DNA of 64,000 nucleotides from Thereva unica (Eukaryota; Arthropoda; Insecta; Diptera; Therevidae). The translations under genes were made by a program, and so were the position numbers. The stretch lies in assembly GCA_949987705.1 (NCBI GenBank), contig OX465283.1:137170101-137234100 (forward strand). The letters are read 5' to 3'. The number at the start of each line of letters is the position of its first letter. The first letter of the stretch is position 1. The notes beneath the pieces are model-generated. The model was not told the DNA's origin. It worked only from the letters and a program-made list of their open reading frames with translations, and did no database searches. Below, piece by piece: positions 42,814 through 55,149 of the stretch.

Positions 42814-45800
42814 TTAGCGTGGAAGGGCAATCAACATATCTTCGATAATTTTTTGCCTAAGTTCGGGGTTATTTTGAGTTTCTTTGAAAAATCTCCTAAT
42901 ATTGCCGATAATTCTTTGATGGGTTTGTGTCTAAAAGTTAAAACATTGGGATTATTAAATAATAGTTAAACGGATAGGAAAATAAAACCTTTTCCTGTCC
43001 GGTTTCCTCTTTGGGCTTATCAGGTTTAGCTTCAGGTTCTTGCCACATTATTGGATGCCAGACTCTAGTTCCTAACAACGGGGTGGGAACGAACTCTAAA
43101 AACAAGCAGAAAAAAAACATTGAATAATTTCGTGCTTTACGTTAGTTCATGCAATTAGATAAATTAAAGGATGAGGATGGATGTTGACCATTTATTTACC
43201 TCTTGGCGGGGAAGGTGGTTTTATAACTGGGATTTTCATTTCAATAATTCTCGCCTCTGCACGTTGCTGTTGCTCCTCATCATCGTAATCCATGCTGAAA
43301 ATTTGAATTATTTTCATAAAAATAATTAGTAATTATAATAATTATCCACAACAAGTGGATGAAATACCTCTTAGCAACAAGATTCAGATCATTTCCTGCC
43401 ATGTCAATGATTTCGTGAGCTTTAGCAAGAGTAAGTTTTCTGGTTTTTACTCCGTTAATTTCTAATATAATATCTCCTAATCGGATACCTGCTCTATCAG
43501 CTCGACTACCTTCAGAAACCTACAAAATTAAGAAAAATGTTATTAAAAGACCTAGGTCCGACCTTAATTTCTAAAGATACATGCAATTTTTTTAATTGAA
43601 TTCAAGTCAGAAAACAAATGACTAAAAGTATGCGTATTTCTTTTTGTTGTGAAATTTCAGATATTTTTGGATTTTTAAAAACAAAAGCGAACAGAGCTTT
43701 TTTGTTGAGTTTGTTTGCACATGCTAAAAATATTAAATCAATTGAGGGAAACATTTGCCAAAAGTTTGGCAGCACAAAACATTAAGATAAAGTCCCGACG
43801 GAATTTTTTGATTTTATTATGAACCATTTTGTTGTGGATCGTAAATCGAAACCATCGAAATTTTTTTTTATTTATCTTCAATCCATTGAGGGTTTCTATT
43901 CTGGTAAAAACAAAAATCTTGTGGATTACATACAAAAAACACAACAGATTTTGATAAATGATGTGAAGATTGCAAGAAACGTGGCAATTTGCATGGTTGT
44001 TGTTTTTCAAATTTTGGTCTTTAATTATATTTTTCATTGTAAAATTGTAAAAGGTCGTTAGGGGTCGTCCATAAATTACGTGAGGAGATATTTGCGAATT
44101 TTCGACTCCCCCTGCACTCAGTGAGAGTCGTGAGATTTGGCTCGACCCCTCGCCCCCCTTAATCACACGTGAGACTTTTCAAATTTTAAAAAAATCTCTA
44201 GTATTTACACTAAAAATACGTATTTACCGGCCAGTTCAATTAAAAAAAGACTGTTTGCATTGTAGCATACTTTCTTTTGGCTATTTAGAAAAAAGTTTCC
44301 ACCTCAGGAAATATTTAAAAAAAAAAAATATGTGCCATTCCCGCTATTCCCGTGAAGTTACCACATTTTGAAAATTGAGAAATTTCTTAAATCCTAACAT
44401 GTAGAAACGATAGAAATAGGTTTTCAGATTTACATGAGGAAAAACTGTATGTAGTTCAATTAAAAAATTGCTGTTTGCAATTGTTGTTTGTATCCAAAAT
44501 CAATTTTGCAGATTTGTTCAATTTTCACATAATTACTGAGGATAAAACAGCTCTCAGCCCGCCAGACTGGACTCGAACTGGCGGTAAACTTAAAAGCTCG
44601 CTCAAAAGAGAAGTATTAACTGGATTGATGAAATGCTACTCCAGTGAGCTTTTACATTTCTAACTTCTGGCGAAAAAGCAAAAATAATTTGAAGCATGAA
44701 CTGGACATGAACTGTACTTTAGCCGGGGAAGCCACTTTTGTGGATTGAACTGAACATAATTGAGGTGAGGTCGTCGAAGCCGGGTATTAAACACTTCTCT
44801 GGTTTTATTTGTATTAAAACATACTAAAAGCTATATCAATTTTTTAAGATAATGTCTCAGGACTTTCCCCCTCCCCCTTGAAAATATTTCTTACTACACA
44901 ACTGCGGGAAACCATTTGTGTATTTATCGATGTTAAAAAAAGGAAGATCGATTATTTAAAGAAATAAAAAACACATTGGGAAAACACAAAATAAAAAAGA
45001 TCTCACGAGAGAAGAAAATGTATAGTCATCGTAATTTCGACTAGTTACAGAATTGATTTGGATCATGTGTTTTGTAAAGAAGCTACTAGAACAACTTAAA
45101 TATTTATTGAATCCATTGGACGGTGATTTTTTACTAAATAGAGCTGATAATGATATGAATCTGTTAATAGTTTTTTGTAGATGATGTTCATTGGTAATAA
45201 ACTGATTCTAACGGCCCAAATACATAATAAACCATCAAAGGTTTTAATTTTCGAAGGATGGAGAAGGTGAATGCAGGAAATAATTTTCTTAATATGTAGC
45301 TAAAAAAACTGATTCCACAATTAAAAAGATTAAAGAGTCCTTTAAAATGTTGGAGGTTGAAATGCAGCTGCACATGAAAACTTTGAAGAAACTCGCTGTT
45401 CTTAGTAGATTCCATTTATCGTTGTTACACTTCATTTGTAACTTATATTAATAATTTTTTATATAGGTTAGTTAGTATATTGTTTTCTTGTTGGAAAAGT
45501 ACTACTTTCAAATGTAATAAAAAAATCGTTATAACGTTTACGTTATAATAGTTTCATAGCACTCACTTATCGAATGATTTAAAAAATACAAACTGAAATT
45601 TCAACGAAGCACTATTTTTAAAACAATAATTTAAAATAAATAAAATTAATTTATTTCAAAACACGCTCAAAAGTAAAAAAAATTGTTTCTGCATTACCGA
45701 AAATTTTTGGGAAGTTGAAAATACGATAATTTACGAAATTTATAGAATTATAGCAAGCAGCCGTCACGATATGTCGAAGTCAACAAAAGAACTGCTTTCT

Positions 45801-46192
45801 TTACATTATTAAGAAAGCTTGTCCCGTAATAAACTGCCCAGGGGCTTTGTGTGTTTACAAAATACTTGAGCTTAAGACACACGACCAGATCACTGCCAAA
45901 CGCTAGTCACGCTTGATGATACTCGTATATGATTTAGTATAATATTTGTCTAGCACGAGACTATAGGACGTCATCTCACCTGAAAGACTGTGATAGGCAT
46001 TCTAAACTCTGCCCCTCCGGTTATCCTAAAACCCCATTTCGGGTCCTTTGGGGCGCAATAGGCGTCTCCGTCAACGTCATCTTCAAACACGGGAAATCCA
46101 TCTGAATCTCCAATTCCGCTTGAAACCTTAACGGCCGGCTTCTTCTTCACTTCAATGTTGGCAGTCACTGTTAGCTCTTCTTCCGGCATCAC
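42814..46192 (-). CDS. PDZ-domain protein B (short ZASP-like)
   Basis: Five minus-strand exons: 46192-45980, 43519-43368, 43294-43200, 43095-42989, 42930-42814 (TAA), giving about 227 residues in unbroken phase. After a short N-terminus (MMPEEELTVTANIEVKKKPA) comes a PDZ domain (PKWGFRITGGAEFRMPITVF, VSEGSRADRAGIRLGDIILE, INGVKTRKLTLAKAHEIIDM). WGFRITGG is the carboxylate-binding loop of the ZASP/ALP type. Next come MDYDDEEQQQRAEARIIEMK, PTPLLGTRVWHPIMWQEPEA and a helical C-terminus (HQRIIGNIRRFFKETQNNPE). WHPIMW recalls the PIQWTFPW segment of PDZ protein A, so the two are probably distant paralogues facing each other. No LIM domain. The first intron (2.5 kb) holds a MITE relic. A Z-disc role is inferred. 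The exon at 39112-39503 may give a longer isoform. Confidence 0.8.
44056..44165 (+). mobile_element. Partial MITE end in PDZ gene B intron
   Basis: aggggtcgtccataaattac with gtgaggag, and cgtgagatttggctcgaccc, resemble the TIR of 1976-2396 and the stretch at 40794-40885 (gtcgtccattaattacgtga, gtgaaatttggctcgatttc). Only one end is visible. Confidence 0.5.
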
Positions 46193-47200
46193 TTGTACTA
46201 CGACCTATTTTCTCGTCGATCTATTTTTATAACTCGCACACCGAATCTTATGGCTTTCGTGCTAATTTAACAAAAAACTGATTCAATTGAGAAAACTCAC
46301 TATACAATACAATAATTACTATTCCCTTTGTTTTTTCTTGGCAAAAAATCTTTTATTAAAATCTTATTACGTAACACACAAAACCGTACTGAAAAGAAAA
46401 ATTATTTCACTATTTCGAGTTCAAGATAAGTTCGAAGACTTTTGATTATTTTATTCGCTGCTAGTTGTATGTTGTCGACAACTTTCGCAATTTTGGAGCG
46501 CCCTTTTCTTCTCCAAGAGACTTTCGAAACCGACTGCTAAAAACGACTGATGACTGATCTAGATCTCGAGTGCAAGAACCTGCTCTTCTGTGTCTGTCTT
46601 GTCCCTAGAACTTGATCCAATGATTCTAGTACGTACCAAAATAATGATATCCTATCAGTGCATGTTCGATTGTCTCTGATTGCTGCACTTTTGGCATTCG
46701 AAGTTGTCGATTGGCTATACGTCAGCACAATCCATGTGATAAAAAGAGACGAAAATTTTCATTTATTTCTTATGAAGAAACTTTCGGCCCTCCACCCATT
46801 ATTATGTTAAACGAAATAAGAAAATTGTTTTTCAGATATTCTAGTTCCTATGTTAAAATATGCATATGAAAGGAGATCTGAAAAATAATAACAAAATGAA
46901 ATATGCGGACTGAGTTTATTTTTTCTTATCTATTTGTTGCATTGTGCAACTGCATCGCAGCGGGCTGCTCACTTTCGTTTTCTAATTCGTATGTAGTATA
47001 GTGAATAATACTATTCTTTTTAAACATATTTAATTAAATGAGGCAATATTATAAAAAAAACAGCAGACATTGGTATTGCAATTATTTATTATATATATGT
47101 ATATATTTTTGTTTTGCGAAACTAATTCGATACGTTCATTGCACTAGATTTCTGTTACGAAAATATTTTGATAAACAAAATTAAATTTAAGCTCATGATT
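46193..47200 (-). other. Upstream flank of PDZ gene B
   Basis: AT-rich sequence likely to hold 5' UTR exon(s) and promoter of the gene starting at 46192. No TATA/initiator pair was convincing and no repeat structure was identified. Confidence 0.3.
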
Positions 47201-47204
47201 TATT

Positions 47205-47838
47205 CTTTGTACTAATAGTCCGTTTCTCACATTATGGAGCAATGTCTAGCAGTAAGCTTAGTACGTGGGGAATAGGTTAAGGGTATGAAGGTTCGGGGGG
47301 TGATGAAAAAGGTGGCGATGAACCCTGCATTTGAACTCTTGGATGTTGTAGGAGCTCGGAAATACTGACTGCGAGAGATTATTCCACAGTCGGGCTGTTC
47401 TATTTACAAACCAATAGCTAACTTGTTGAGCGCGCGAAAGGACGGGCTGAAAGTGGTGGGGGAGTGATATGAGTGGGCTAATCTGGTGTCGCGGGTATAA
47501 GATTGCCGTGGAGGCAGGAGAGCGTTTATTTCGGGAACAGTCGCTATGATAGTAGCGATAAAATGTACGGATAGCGGCAGAGTTGACGTTTTTGGCTCGG
47601 AAACACAGGTCCCAGTCAGTGGATAGGAAATAATGAATAAGCCCTATCAAATTGGCCTTCCCATAATGCCATACAGTTCTTCTAACTGGTTTGGGAGGGG
47701 TGGGAAATTTGAATGGGCAGCTTGCGCTGACGAAGCAGTGGTCCGAATTACCAAGAGGTGAATCAACTTCGACGGAGTAACAATGGAGATAGGTTCCTTG
47801 ATCAGCAACATCAACGACTCTCGTGGGATGATCCACAA
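47205..47838 (-). mobile_element. CR1-like family A copy: endonuclease end fused to 3' end, open frame kept
   Basis: One continuous 192-codon minus-strand frame (47836-47258). The first half reads PTRVVDVADQGTYLHCYSVE and SPLGNSDHCFVSASCPF, the end of an EEP endonuclease with its SDH catalytic motif. The second half is the element's C-terminus (FVNRTARLWNNLSQSVFPSS, FKCRVHRHLFH). All of RT is deleted. It lacks the last part of the tail seen in other copies. Confidence 0.75.
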
Positions 47839-47975
47839 TTGAGTGAGTAGGTCAAAACAGAAATTCAGTTTGAAATTGAAGACATCATGTAAATGTAATG
47901 TTACATATTATCACAGGCCATTTTTATGACAAATTCCGAAGCTTGTGGAGCTGCTCGAGAAAGAACTTCAGCAGT

Positions 47976-48553
47976 TAGAGCCCGCGCCATAAAAAAATTA
48001 ATGGTCTTGGATGTGAAGTATCACGTCCGTATTTTAACGTGACAACGTCTATTAATTTGAACGTGACAACGTCTGTTATTACGTTTTGTATTATTTTCTC
48101 AATTAATAAATTATATATTTCGAAGCAAATTTTTTTTTGTGTGCGGGACATTTTCACACGCGCGCCCTATCTTAAACCGATTTAATAGACATTGTCACGT
48201 CAATAAGGTGAATGAATGTATTTTTCCCGTGTAGAGGATAAATTAACGAAAATTTTGAGCCATTAACCACCCCCCTAACATGTATGGGGGCGGAGATATG
48301 ATTTTTTTTTGTGTGCGGGACATTGTGCGGGACATTTTCACACGCGCATCCTATCTTAAACCGATTTAATAGACGTTGTCACGTCAAAAGGGAATCTTAA
48401 AATCGTTGTCTCCATGCGTGTTGAGAGCCTCAAGTCCCCACAAGAGTGCAACGTCGCTCTGTTTGTTTAAAAACACAAATAACCGGCTCATTTATATTCT
48501 CAATCATAATTCCACATGCGTGCTAATTTGCATTCTTTTATGACGCGGGCTCT
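47976..48553 (+). mobile_element. MITE, TIR tagagcccgcg(c/t)cataaaa
   Basis: Left ttagagcccgcgccataaaa and right ttttatgacgcgggctcta pair. Inside, a block of about 75 bp (tgtgtgcgggacattttcac through taaaccgatttaatagac) occurs twice, at 48127-48200 and 48303-48386. The second copy also repeats gtgcgggacatt. Confidence 0.78.
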
Positions 48554-48964
48554 ACTACATTTCTTGAAGAAAATATGTTTGCTATTGTCCACAATAGTAT
48601 TTTGAACCATTTCCACAAACCTGAATACAAAAAGAAGGTCGATGTATGAGTTGGGCGCGAAAAACACTATAGACCATCGGGAGCAGTATCATGGAGTATT
48701 CGCAAAGTCTATTTTGTTTGGTCACTTAACTATGCCTCCTTTTCTTTTTTGAAGTGAATACTTCTTAAGGCACGACTGGTACTTTTTTGCCTGGGGTAAA
48801 AACTAAAAACTCGCCTCACGCGCACTTTTGTTGCGCACTTGGTCGAGCTCAAGCAACAGGCAGCAGCGCATAATTCTACGGTGTGCGAAGCAAAATAGCT
48901 ACGAGGGATGTGAGGAATTGCGTTTCAATGTTGCAACATTCATTTAATATTCTTGCACACCGTA

Positions 48965-49222
48965 GAATTTTATGTAGTATGTATTATGTGTTTTGTACTA
49001 TGTATTATGTCCAATGCACTATGTACTATGTATTGATAACTATGTTCTATATATTATGTACTCTGTAATATGTGCTGTGTAGGTACTATGTACTAAGTAT
49101 TATGTGTTATGTACTAAGTAATATGTATTATGTACTACGTACTATTCCCTATGTACTAGTATTATGTATTTTGTGCTATGTACTATGCTGTGCTATATTG
49201 TATTATGAATTATGTATTATTA
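48965..49222 (+). repeat. Degenerate TATGTA/TATTATG simple repeat
   Basis: About 260 bp built from words such as tactatgtattatg, with period near 10 and many substitutions. Just before it, attctacggtgtgc (48872) and gcacaccgtagaat (48955-48968) form an inverted pair spanning 97 bp. Confidence 0.8.
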
Positions 49223-49229
49223 CGTTGTT

Positions 49230-50435
49230 GTTTTTCTTATTATATTGAAACAGTAAGTAACAATAAAATAAACTAAAATGGAATATTCATAAACAAAATT
49301 TATTAACCTTTATTCTCCTTCAAAATTAAGACTAATTTGGAAATATAGACTGGCCATAAAAGTTTTACTTCCAACGTGTGGTCCTACGCACACCAATTTT
49401 TTCTTGTTTTTTATTTAGTAACAGTCCAATTATTGATAACACGAAAACTGCAACACTCTTCCTTAAAGTGAAGATTGACTGAATGCATGATAATGGATGG
49501 GAATATAACCTTCTTGCATGACATGCAAAACTGTTAGTGAACGGGGGCCTTTAGACTGCGCTGCGCGTTTTTTTTTCACTACTTCTCTTGTTTTTTTTTG
49601 CTCACGTTTTTTTGTTTTTAATTATTCCGCTTTTTTACACTTTTAGGTTTGGTTTTGTCGGCGGACCAGCACACATCCGTTCACATTGCTATCCTAGACC
49701 AAACCTCAATAAAGTTTGCTTCCAGTTATAATAGTAATAAAACAAGTCATATCATTTCTCTAAAACTTTCTGGACGATGAGCTATTGCTTAGTTTGCAAC
49801 AATTAGCTCCCATGCAAAAAATGCTAAAGAAACTTCAAAAAATATTTAATTTAAAATTATTTAATATAAATTCACACTCATCTTTAATTAATTAAAAAAA
49901 CAGTATGTTAAAAAAATCGACTGTGAAATATTCACGATATTCTTAACATGATTGGTTTTATTTATCCATCATGATCATAAAACTGGTGGATGGGTTGAGA
50001 TTTAAGATAACGATTGATATCGATATCTATATAAAAAATTAATGATATGCTAATAACGGACTCCCCAAGCTTGTCCCATTGGTCATTTATGTAATTAGAA
50101 AGCTCGTCACACCGCCAGGCCCCGAACAAAATTTCACTTTTGTTGTGAATTATTCAATTTGCAAATCATCTTTGTATAAAAAATAAAAAGAGTGCAGCCA
50201 ATCCTCTCGTATATCGAATTATAATAACTTAAGTTTCTGGATTCTGTTGAGTTCTACAAAACATTTTAATAGGTGGTTCAATTCAGAGCATTATAATAAT
50301 TAAGTTATCGCAAAAGACGAATACAATTACTAATTACAATTAAGAAATAAAAGAATAAAGTCAGGTGTAAAATTTATTTCAACTCGGTGATATTTGCAAC
50401 AAAAAAGATAAAAAAAAAACTGATAAAGCAATGCT
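49230..50435 (-). other. Gene-free stretch 3' of the PEBP gene
   Basis: AT-rich with no coding frame of note. The PEBP distal copy has a tttatt (AATAAA on the minus strand) at 50373-50378. Confidence 0.4.
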
Positions 50436-50438
50436 GGA

Positions 50439-53400
50439 TTAATTGCCTCCAAGCTGGGCGTGAAGCTTTGGTACGTAATCATCCCATTGGGCTTGGAAGA
50501 AGTTTCCAGCAACTGGAGTCCCAAGTTTGTATTTTTCGGCAAACTTCTTAACTGAGAACTTAGGGCGATTATCTCCGCTCTTGTTGGTCAATTTGGGTTC
50601 ATCGAAATCTATTTTGTTTGGTTGTTTGTATAGAAGGAAAACATAACGATGAAGACCAGTATCCTTCGGTGGTCCTGATCCAACGTACTCGGTAAGGACT
50701 TCACCTTTACTGAGATCATTCCCAGGTATGTTGACTACCATCCAGTGATGCCATTCTCTGAATTTTGGTTCTTTTCTGCTGGGTGCATCTGGATCAACCA
50801 TTACCAGCGTGTACATAGTAGCAGGTTCTGCTTCCCATTCAACTTTGGGTTGATTTTTGACTTGTGTCGGTGTTAGCTCTACTCCCTTATCTGCTTGGAC
50901 GAAGTTGTCGTATGTTATCTAAATTTAGAAAAAGAATAGATTAATGATATTATCTTGACAATCTTTTCAAAAAATAAGCTGAGCATCTGAAAATCTTCCC
51001 AAGCAATTCTCTATTAACCTGTTTCCCAAAAAAATTCCACAGTGCAAAATATACTAATAAGTGGAGTAAAGAGAGCAGTTCAGGTGTAAGATTTATTTAA
51101 AAGTGACATTTGCAACAAAGAGTAATAATAGTGTGATAAGAGTAATGGTTCAGTTGATTCCTAATTGACGGTGTACTGTTGGTACATATTCATCCCATTG
51201 GGCTTGGTAGACATTGCCAGCGACTGGAGCACCAAGATTATATTTCTTTGCAAATTGTTTGCATGAGAAATTTTCTCGTTTAGCTTCGGTCGTGTTAGAG
51301 ATCTTTGGCTCATCAAATTCTAGTTTTCCAGGTTGCTTATACACCAAAAATGTGTAGCGATGAAGTCCGGTGTCTTTTGGTGGCGCCGACGAAACGAATT
51401 CAGTTAAAGTGTCGCCTTTGCCAATGTCTGTTTCAGGAATGTTAACTACCAACCAATGATGCCATTCTCTTTCAACTGGTAATTTTCGGCTTGGGGAATC
51501 GGGGTCGGTCATTATTAAACTGTAGAAGGCCCCGGGTTCAGCTTCCCATTCCAGCTGAGGTGGATTTTTTACTTGTGTGGGGGTTAACTCTATTCCTTTA
51601 TTTCCTTCAACGCCGCTGTCAAAGATGATCTGAAAGTTAATTTTTTAGGTATATTTATTGTAAGGTTTTTTGTATGTATAAGGGGTTTTAGTCGATCCAC
51701 AAATTGTCCTTGTTATCGAACTAATATTTTAAAAAAATTTGTTGCTAAATGTGCATACGTATAATTGTAAAAGGATGTGAATATATGTATTTATCTTGTA
51801 TCGGAAAAAGTGTAACAACTGAAAATGTAATTTTCTCTATGGCTCAGTAAAATATATATCTACCACTGTGTTGTTCGAAAACATAACAAATAAACTTTTA
51901 TAAATTTTTCCATCTCAATATGATAAGTCAGAAGTTCTGAACGTAATATTATTAATTTTAACAATACGATTAAACTATTAGTCGAATGTATACACAAGCC
52001 AATGACCCCTAGTACGAAACTCGATTCGACAGTCGAAAGCTAATTCGATTGTAAATGGTGATTGGTAGTCCGTAATGCAGTAAAATCGAAAATGCGCCAT
52101 TGCGCCATTGTAACTATCGTTTTGATGAATTTTTCGAAGGAAATTGAAAGACAATGTTTTTTTACGAAAGTTGTTTGTGTTTAAATAAAATAAATATAAC
52201 ACAATCATTCGACCATCTAAATCATGGGTGGCCAACCCAAATGTTATTGCCGGCCACTTTGAAAATGCATGATGATCCCGCGGGCCGGGGAGATATATTG
52301 GGTGGTTCAAATTTAATTTAACATAATTTAGGAAGAGAGCTCCAAAGTTGTGCTGCGAAGACAAAGAAAGAACGGAGAGAAAATTACACTGGGATTTCTA
52401 AGGATTTAGCTGCAGCAAATTTAATGGCGACCGGTAGGGTATGACGTTAGTCAACATCAGGCTTCTTTACACCCATGTATGTCATCTCTTGGCGCAGCAA
52501 AATAAAGCTACACATCGTCTACATATATATGAATTTTAGAATCGTACCAAGTATGGAGTAGGGTTTAAGAGCAAAACAGAGGCCAATTTTCGCAGAACCA
52601 GGACCTGATTGAAGATTGCCGTGGGCGCGAATTGAATTGCTTCCACATTGTATCCTTTGGAAGGTGTTATGAAGATTTTTGTTTTCTGTTCTACAGACAA
52701 ATTTTGCAAGCATGCCATCAGGGAGTTTTGAGTCAGACATCAAGAACGTACGTAATTTGCTTCAGTTTACATAAATAGAGTCTTTCAGTCAGAGAAGGAA
52801 GTTACGTGAGTTTTGTATTAAATTAATTGCTATTTTATAAATAGTTTAGGGAAGTTTTCTCTAAGAAGATAAGGTAAGGAATGGAAAAGACTTTCCATGA
52901 GACGAACGGAGCGGTAGCCACAATCAAGCGGACGGAACGTCAAAAAAAGAGCGGGGAGCATTGGTTCTTCTTGAACCTTTATGCAGCAAACTACTTTGAC
53001 ACATATTTTAGGCTTACAGTGTACTCTTTAAAAGCTTTCGAAAAAGCCGCTATAAAATAGATTCCATTGACCTTCTCAAGAAGCAGTCGGGGAAGAAAAT
53101 GCAACGCTTCTTTCCAATGACACAATTATAAAAAAATATGACGTCGGATACGCACGGAATTGCTCCTAAGCTTCAAAAGAAGGCTTTGTCATGTATTAAA
53201 GTAGGCTTCTGTGCCCCAATGGGAAGCTCGACACGTGTCGCATACACCATTAAAATTCTAAATTAAACATAAACAGATTAGGAAAAGAGTACAAAGGCGA
53301 GTTTTAATGACTTAGTGTACATAACTGCAGCATTAGAGATAATATTGGAATATCCCAGCGGGGAATTGAAGCGCTTTTGAGCAGATTTTGAAGCACTTAA

Positions 53401-54989
53401 AAGGAATACCAACGCGTTTATTATTCATATCCCAATTCCTCTCCTTTTAACACTGGCATGTCATCAGTGCGAAGTGCTTATATTTCGTTCTTGAAGAAGC
53501 GCTATCGAAGCTGGGAAATGGAAGCTCTTGGGAAGCTCCTGGAGCTTTTGTTTTCCCCAAAAATAGTATTTCACAATGCGGTTATTATAAAAATGACACA
53601 AATTTTCCAACTAAGGGAAATAAAAGATAACTTGAGAAAAACAAAGCAAAAAATGGGAGTACATCAAAGACTTCCATAATATATGAATTGGAAGCGCTGC
53701 ATTCTTGATTGTTTTTGGAGCGCTTGATTAATTTCCCGCTGGTATGTTACTTAAAAATTTGCATACATTTGAAATGATTTATATACTTTATTTATATTTA
53801 TTTATATATATCAAACCGGTCTTTGAAACAGGAATCTATATTAGAAATATTTACATAACAATAATTATTTAACGATTGATAAGAAAACATATTACCATGT
53901 AATTATGTTTACTACCATATTAAATTACAACCGCTATACTGAAGCGGAAAACAATTTTTTATTGTAGTTATAAAGAATAATGCGTATGGAATTGTTTGTA
54001 TAAACAGTATATAAAAGAGATTTAGATTTTATATTAAAAATTACTATTTTTTAGCCAATATTTGTAAAGGGCTAAGAAAAGTGTGTATGTACGTGGAGAA
54101 TAAAACCTGGTACCATTAATAAAACATGCATTTTACAATGTAAGCAACTTTGGGAATCTATTTTTAACTTAAAGGTGAATAACTGATAATTCTTACATCT
54201 TCCATTGCATCTGTGCAAACATAATTCGATGATTAACGAACAAAATATGTAATAAGATTTTACACGAATGTTATCATAAATCTAAAAAAATGTGTATGCG
54301 TATAAGTTATCCTTTAACATTTCCTTAATACTTATCCTTAAATACACTGGTTTTAAAGAATAAATTTTAAAAATACATTCTGTTTTTTTTAAAGAATTTA
54401 AAAAAAAATCGAAAGTGAAATTTGTTAAATTCCACAACTTTTCTGATATTTTTCAAGAATCAAGGTCAAGGAACGACCCAATTTCATTTTTTTTAATTAA
54501 TCTGAATAAATTTCATTTTCGTTGTCTCCATCCCAAAGGATTAACTTTTGATTTTTAATTTATTACTCGGTAATTTTTTATGATTAATAAAATATCAGCT
54601 CAAATATTTTTCTCACTGGAAAACCTTGATCTCGACGCACTAAATTTAATATTATAAAAAGTTACCGTTACTCATTAGCATAAAATGCAAATCCATGATT
54701 TCTTTCACTTTTTTTATTTTCTTTGCAATAAATCAAAAGATTTCTTCACAATATATTATATATTTATATAAAAAAAATATCACTTTATTTCACACACAAA
54801 TATTATAAGTATTGACTACAAATCTTATGAAGAGAACAATGATTTTACCTTGAGGTAATGTTGTGGTCCTTCATCGATAACATCCGGAATCACTTCAAGA
54901 TGCTTCATGAATTTCGTGATATCCGAATCCTCGGCATTTATTTTCGTGAGGATTGCACAAATGCAAAATATGGTTGTGAACAGTTTCAT
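50439..54989 (-). CDS. Secreted PEBP, isoform with distal terminal exon
   Basis: Signal exon 54989-54849 (47 residues: [20 protein letters not shown], a cleavable secretion signal, then [16 protein letters not shown]), joined in phase 0 to exon 50918-50439 (159 residues plus TAA). The terminal exon is a nearly full PEBP domain: [16 protein letters not shown], the ligand-site motif [26 protein letters not shown] and [15 protein letters not shown]. PEBPs bind phospholipid headgroups or act as kinase or odorant-related carriers; secreted insect members occur in antennae and haemolymph. No own first exon was seen between 50919 and 51149, so this exon needs the shared signal exon, which would make it an alternative 3' exon. 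The DPDAPSR and GLHRY motifs are intact. Confidence 0.7.
51150..54989 (-). CDS. Secreted PEBP, isoform with proximal terminal exon
   Basis: The same signal exon (54989-54849, ends CTCAAG|GTAAAA) is joined in phase 0 to 51629-51150, also 480 nt, giving about 206 residues. Domain motifs: [33 protein letters not shown] (one Ala-to-Ser change in the signature), [28 protein letters not shown] and [14 protein letters not shown]. It differs from the distal exon at many surface positions but keeps the pocket residues. Its 3' flank (caggtgtaagatttattt, then gacatttgcaacaaag) mirrors that of the distal exon, so a unit of exon plus UTR was duplicated. The 3.2-kb intron holds short MITE relics. Confidence 0.85.
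52218..52330 (-). mobile_element. Possible hAT-type relic end
   Basis: catgggtggccaacccaaat and cgcgggccgggg resemble end sequences common in hAT-derived repeats (gtggccaac, cgcgggcc). There is no second end and no coding sequence. Confidence 0.3.
53350..53748 (+). mobile_element. Possible MITE in PEBP intron, TIR with cccagcggg(g/a)aatt
   Basis: Left tatcccagcggggaattgaa with gcgctttt pairs with gagcgcttgattaatttccc and gctggta on the right, imperfectly. Words such as gaagctcttgggaagctcct repeat inside. Confidence 0.5.
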
Positions 54990-55149
54990 CTCGTATTCTC
55001 GTATGGTACAAGCGCGCGAATTATTAAGTAAATATAGTAAATATACGAAAGATACAGTGACTGTGCGGTATCCAAGTCAGACTGTTTCCAACGACGTTCC
55101 GGAGGTAAATGCTTAAGCCTCCGTCGATTGAGGCTATGATAACTTAATT

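Noticed and set aside
43738..44166. 142-codon minus-strand frame inside the PDZ gene B intron
   Set aside because: AT-rich with no domain; part of it is a MITE end, and it has no splice relation to the PDZ exons.
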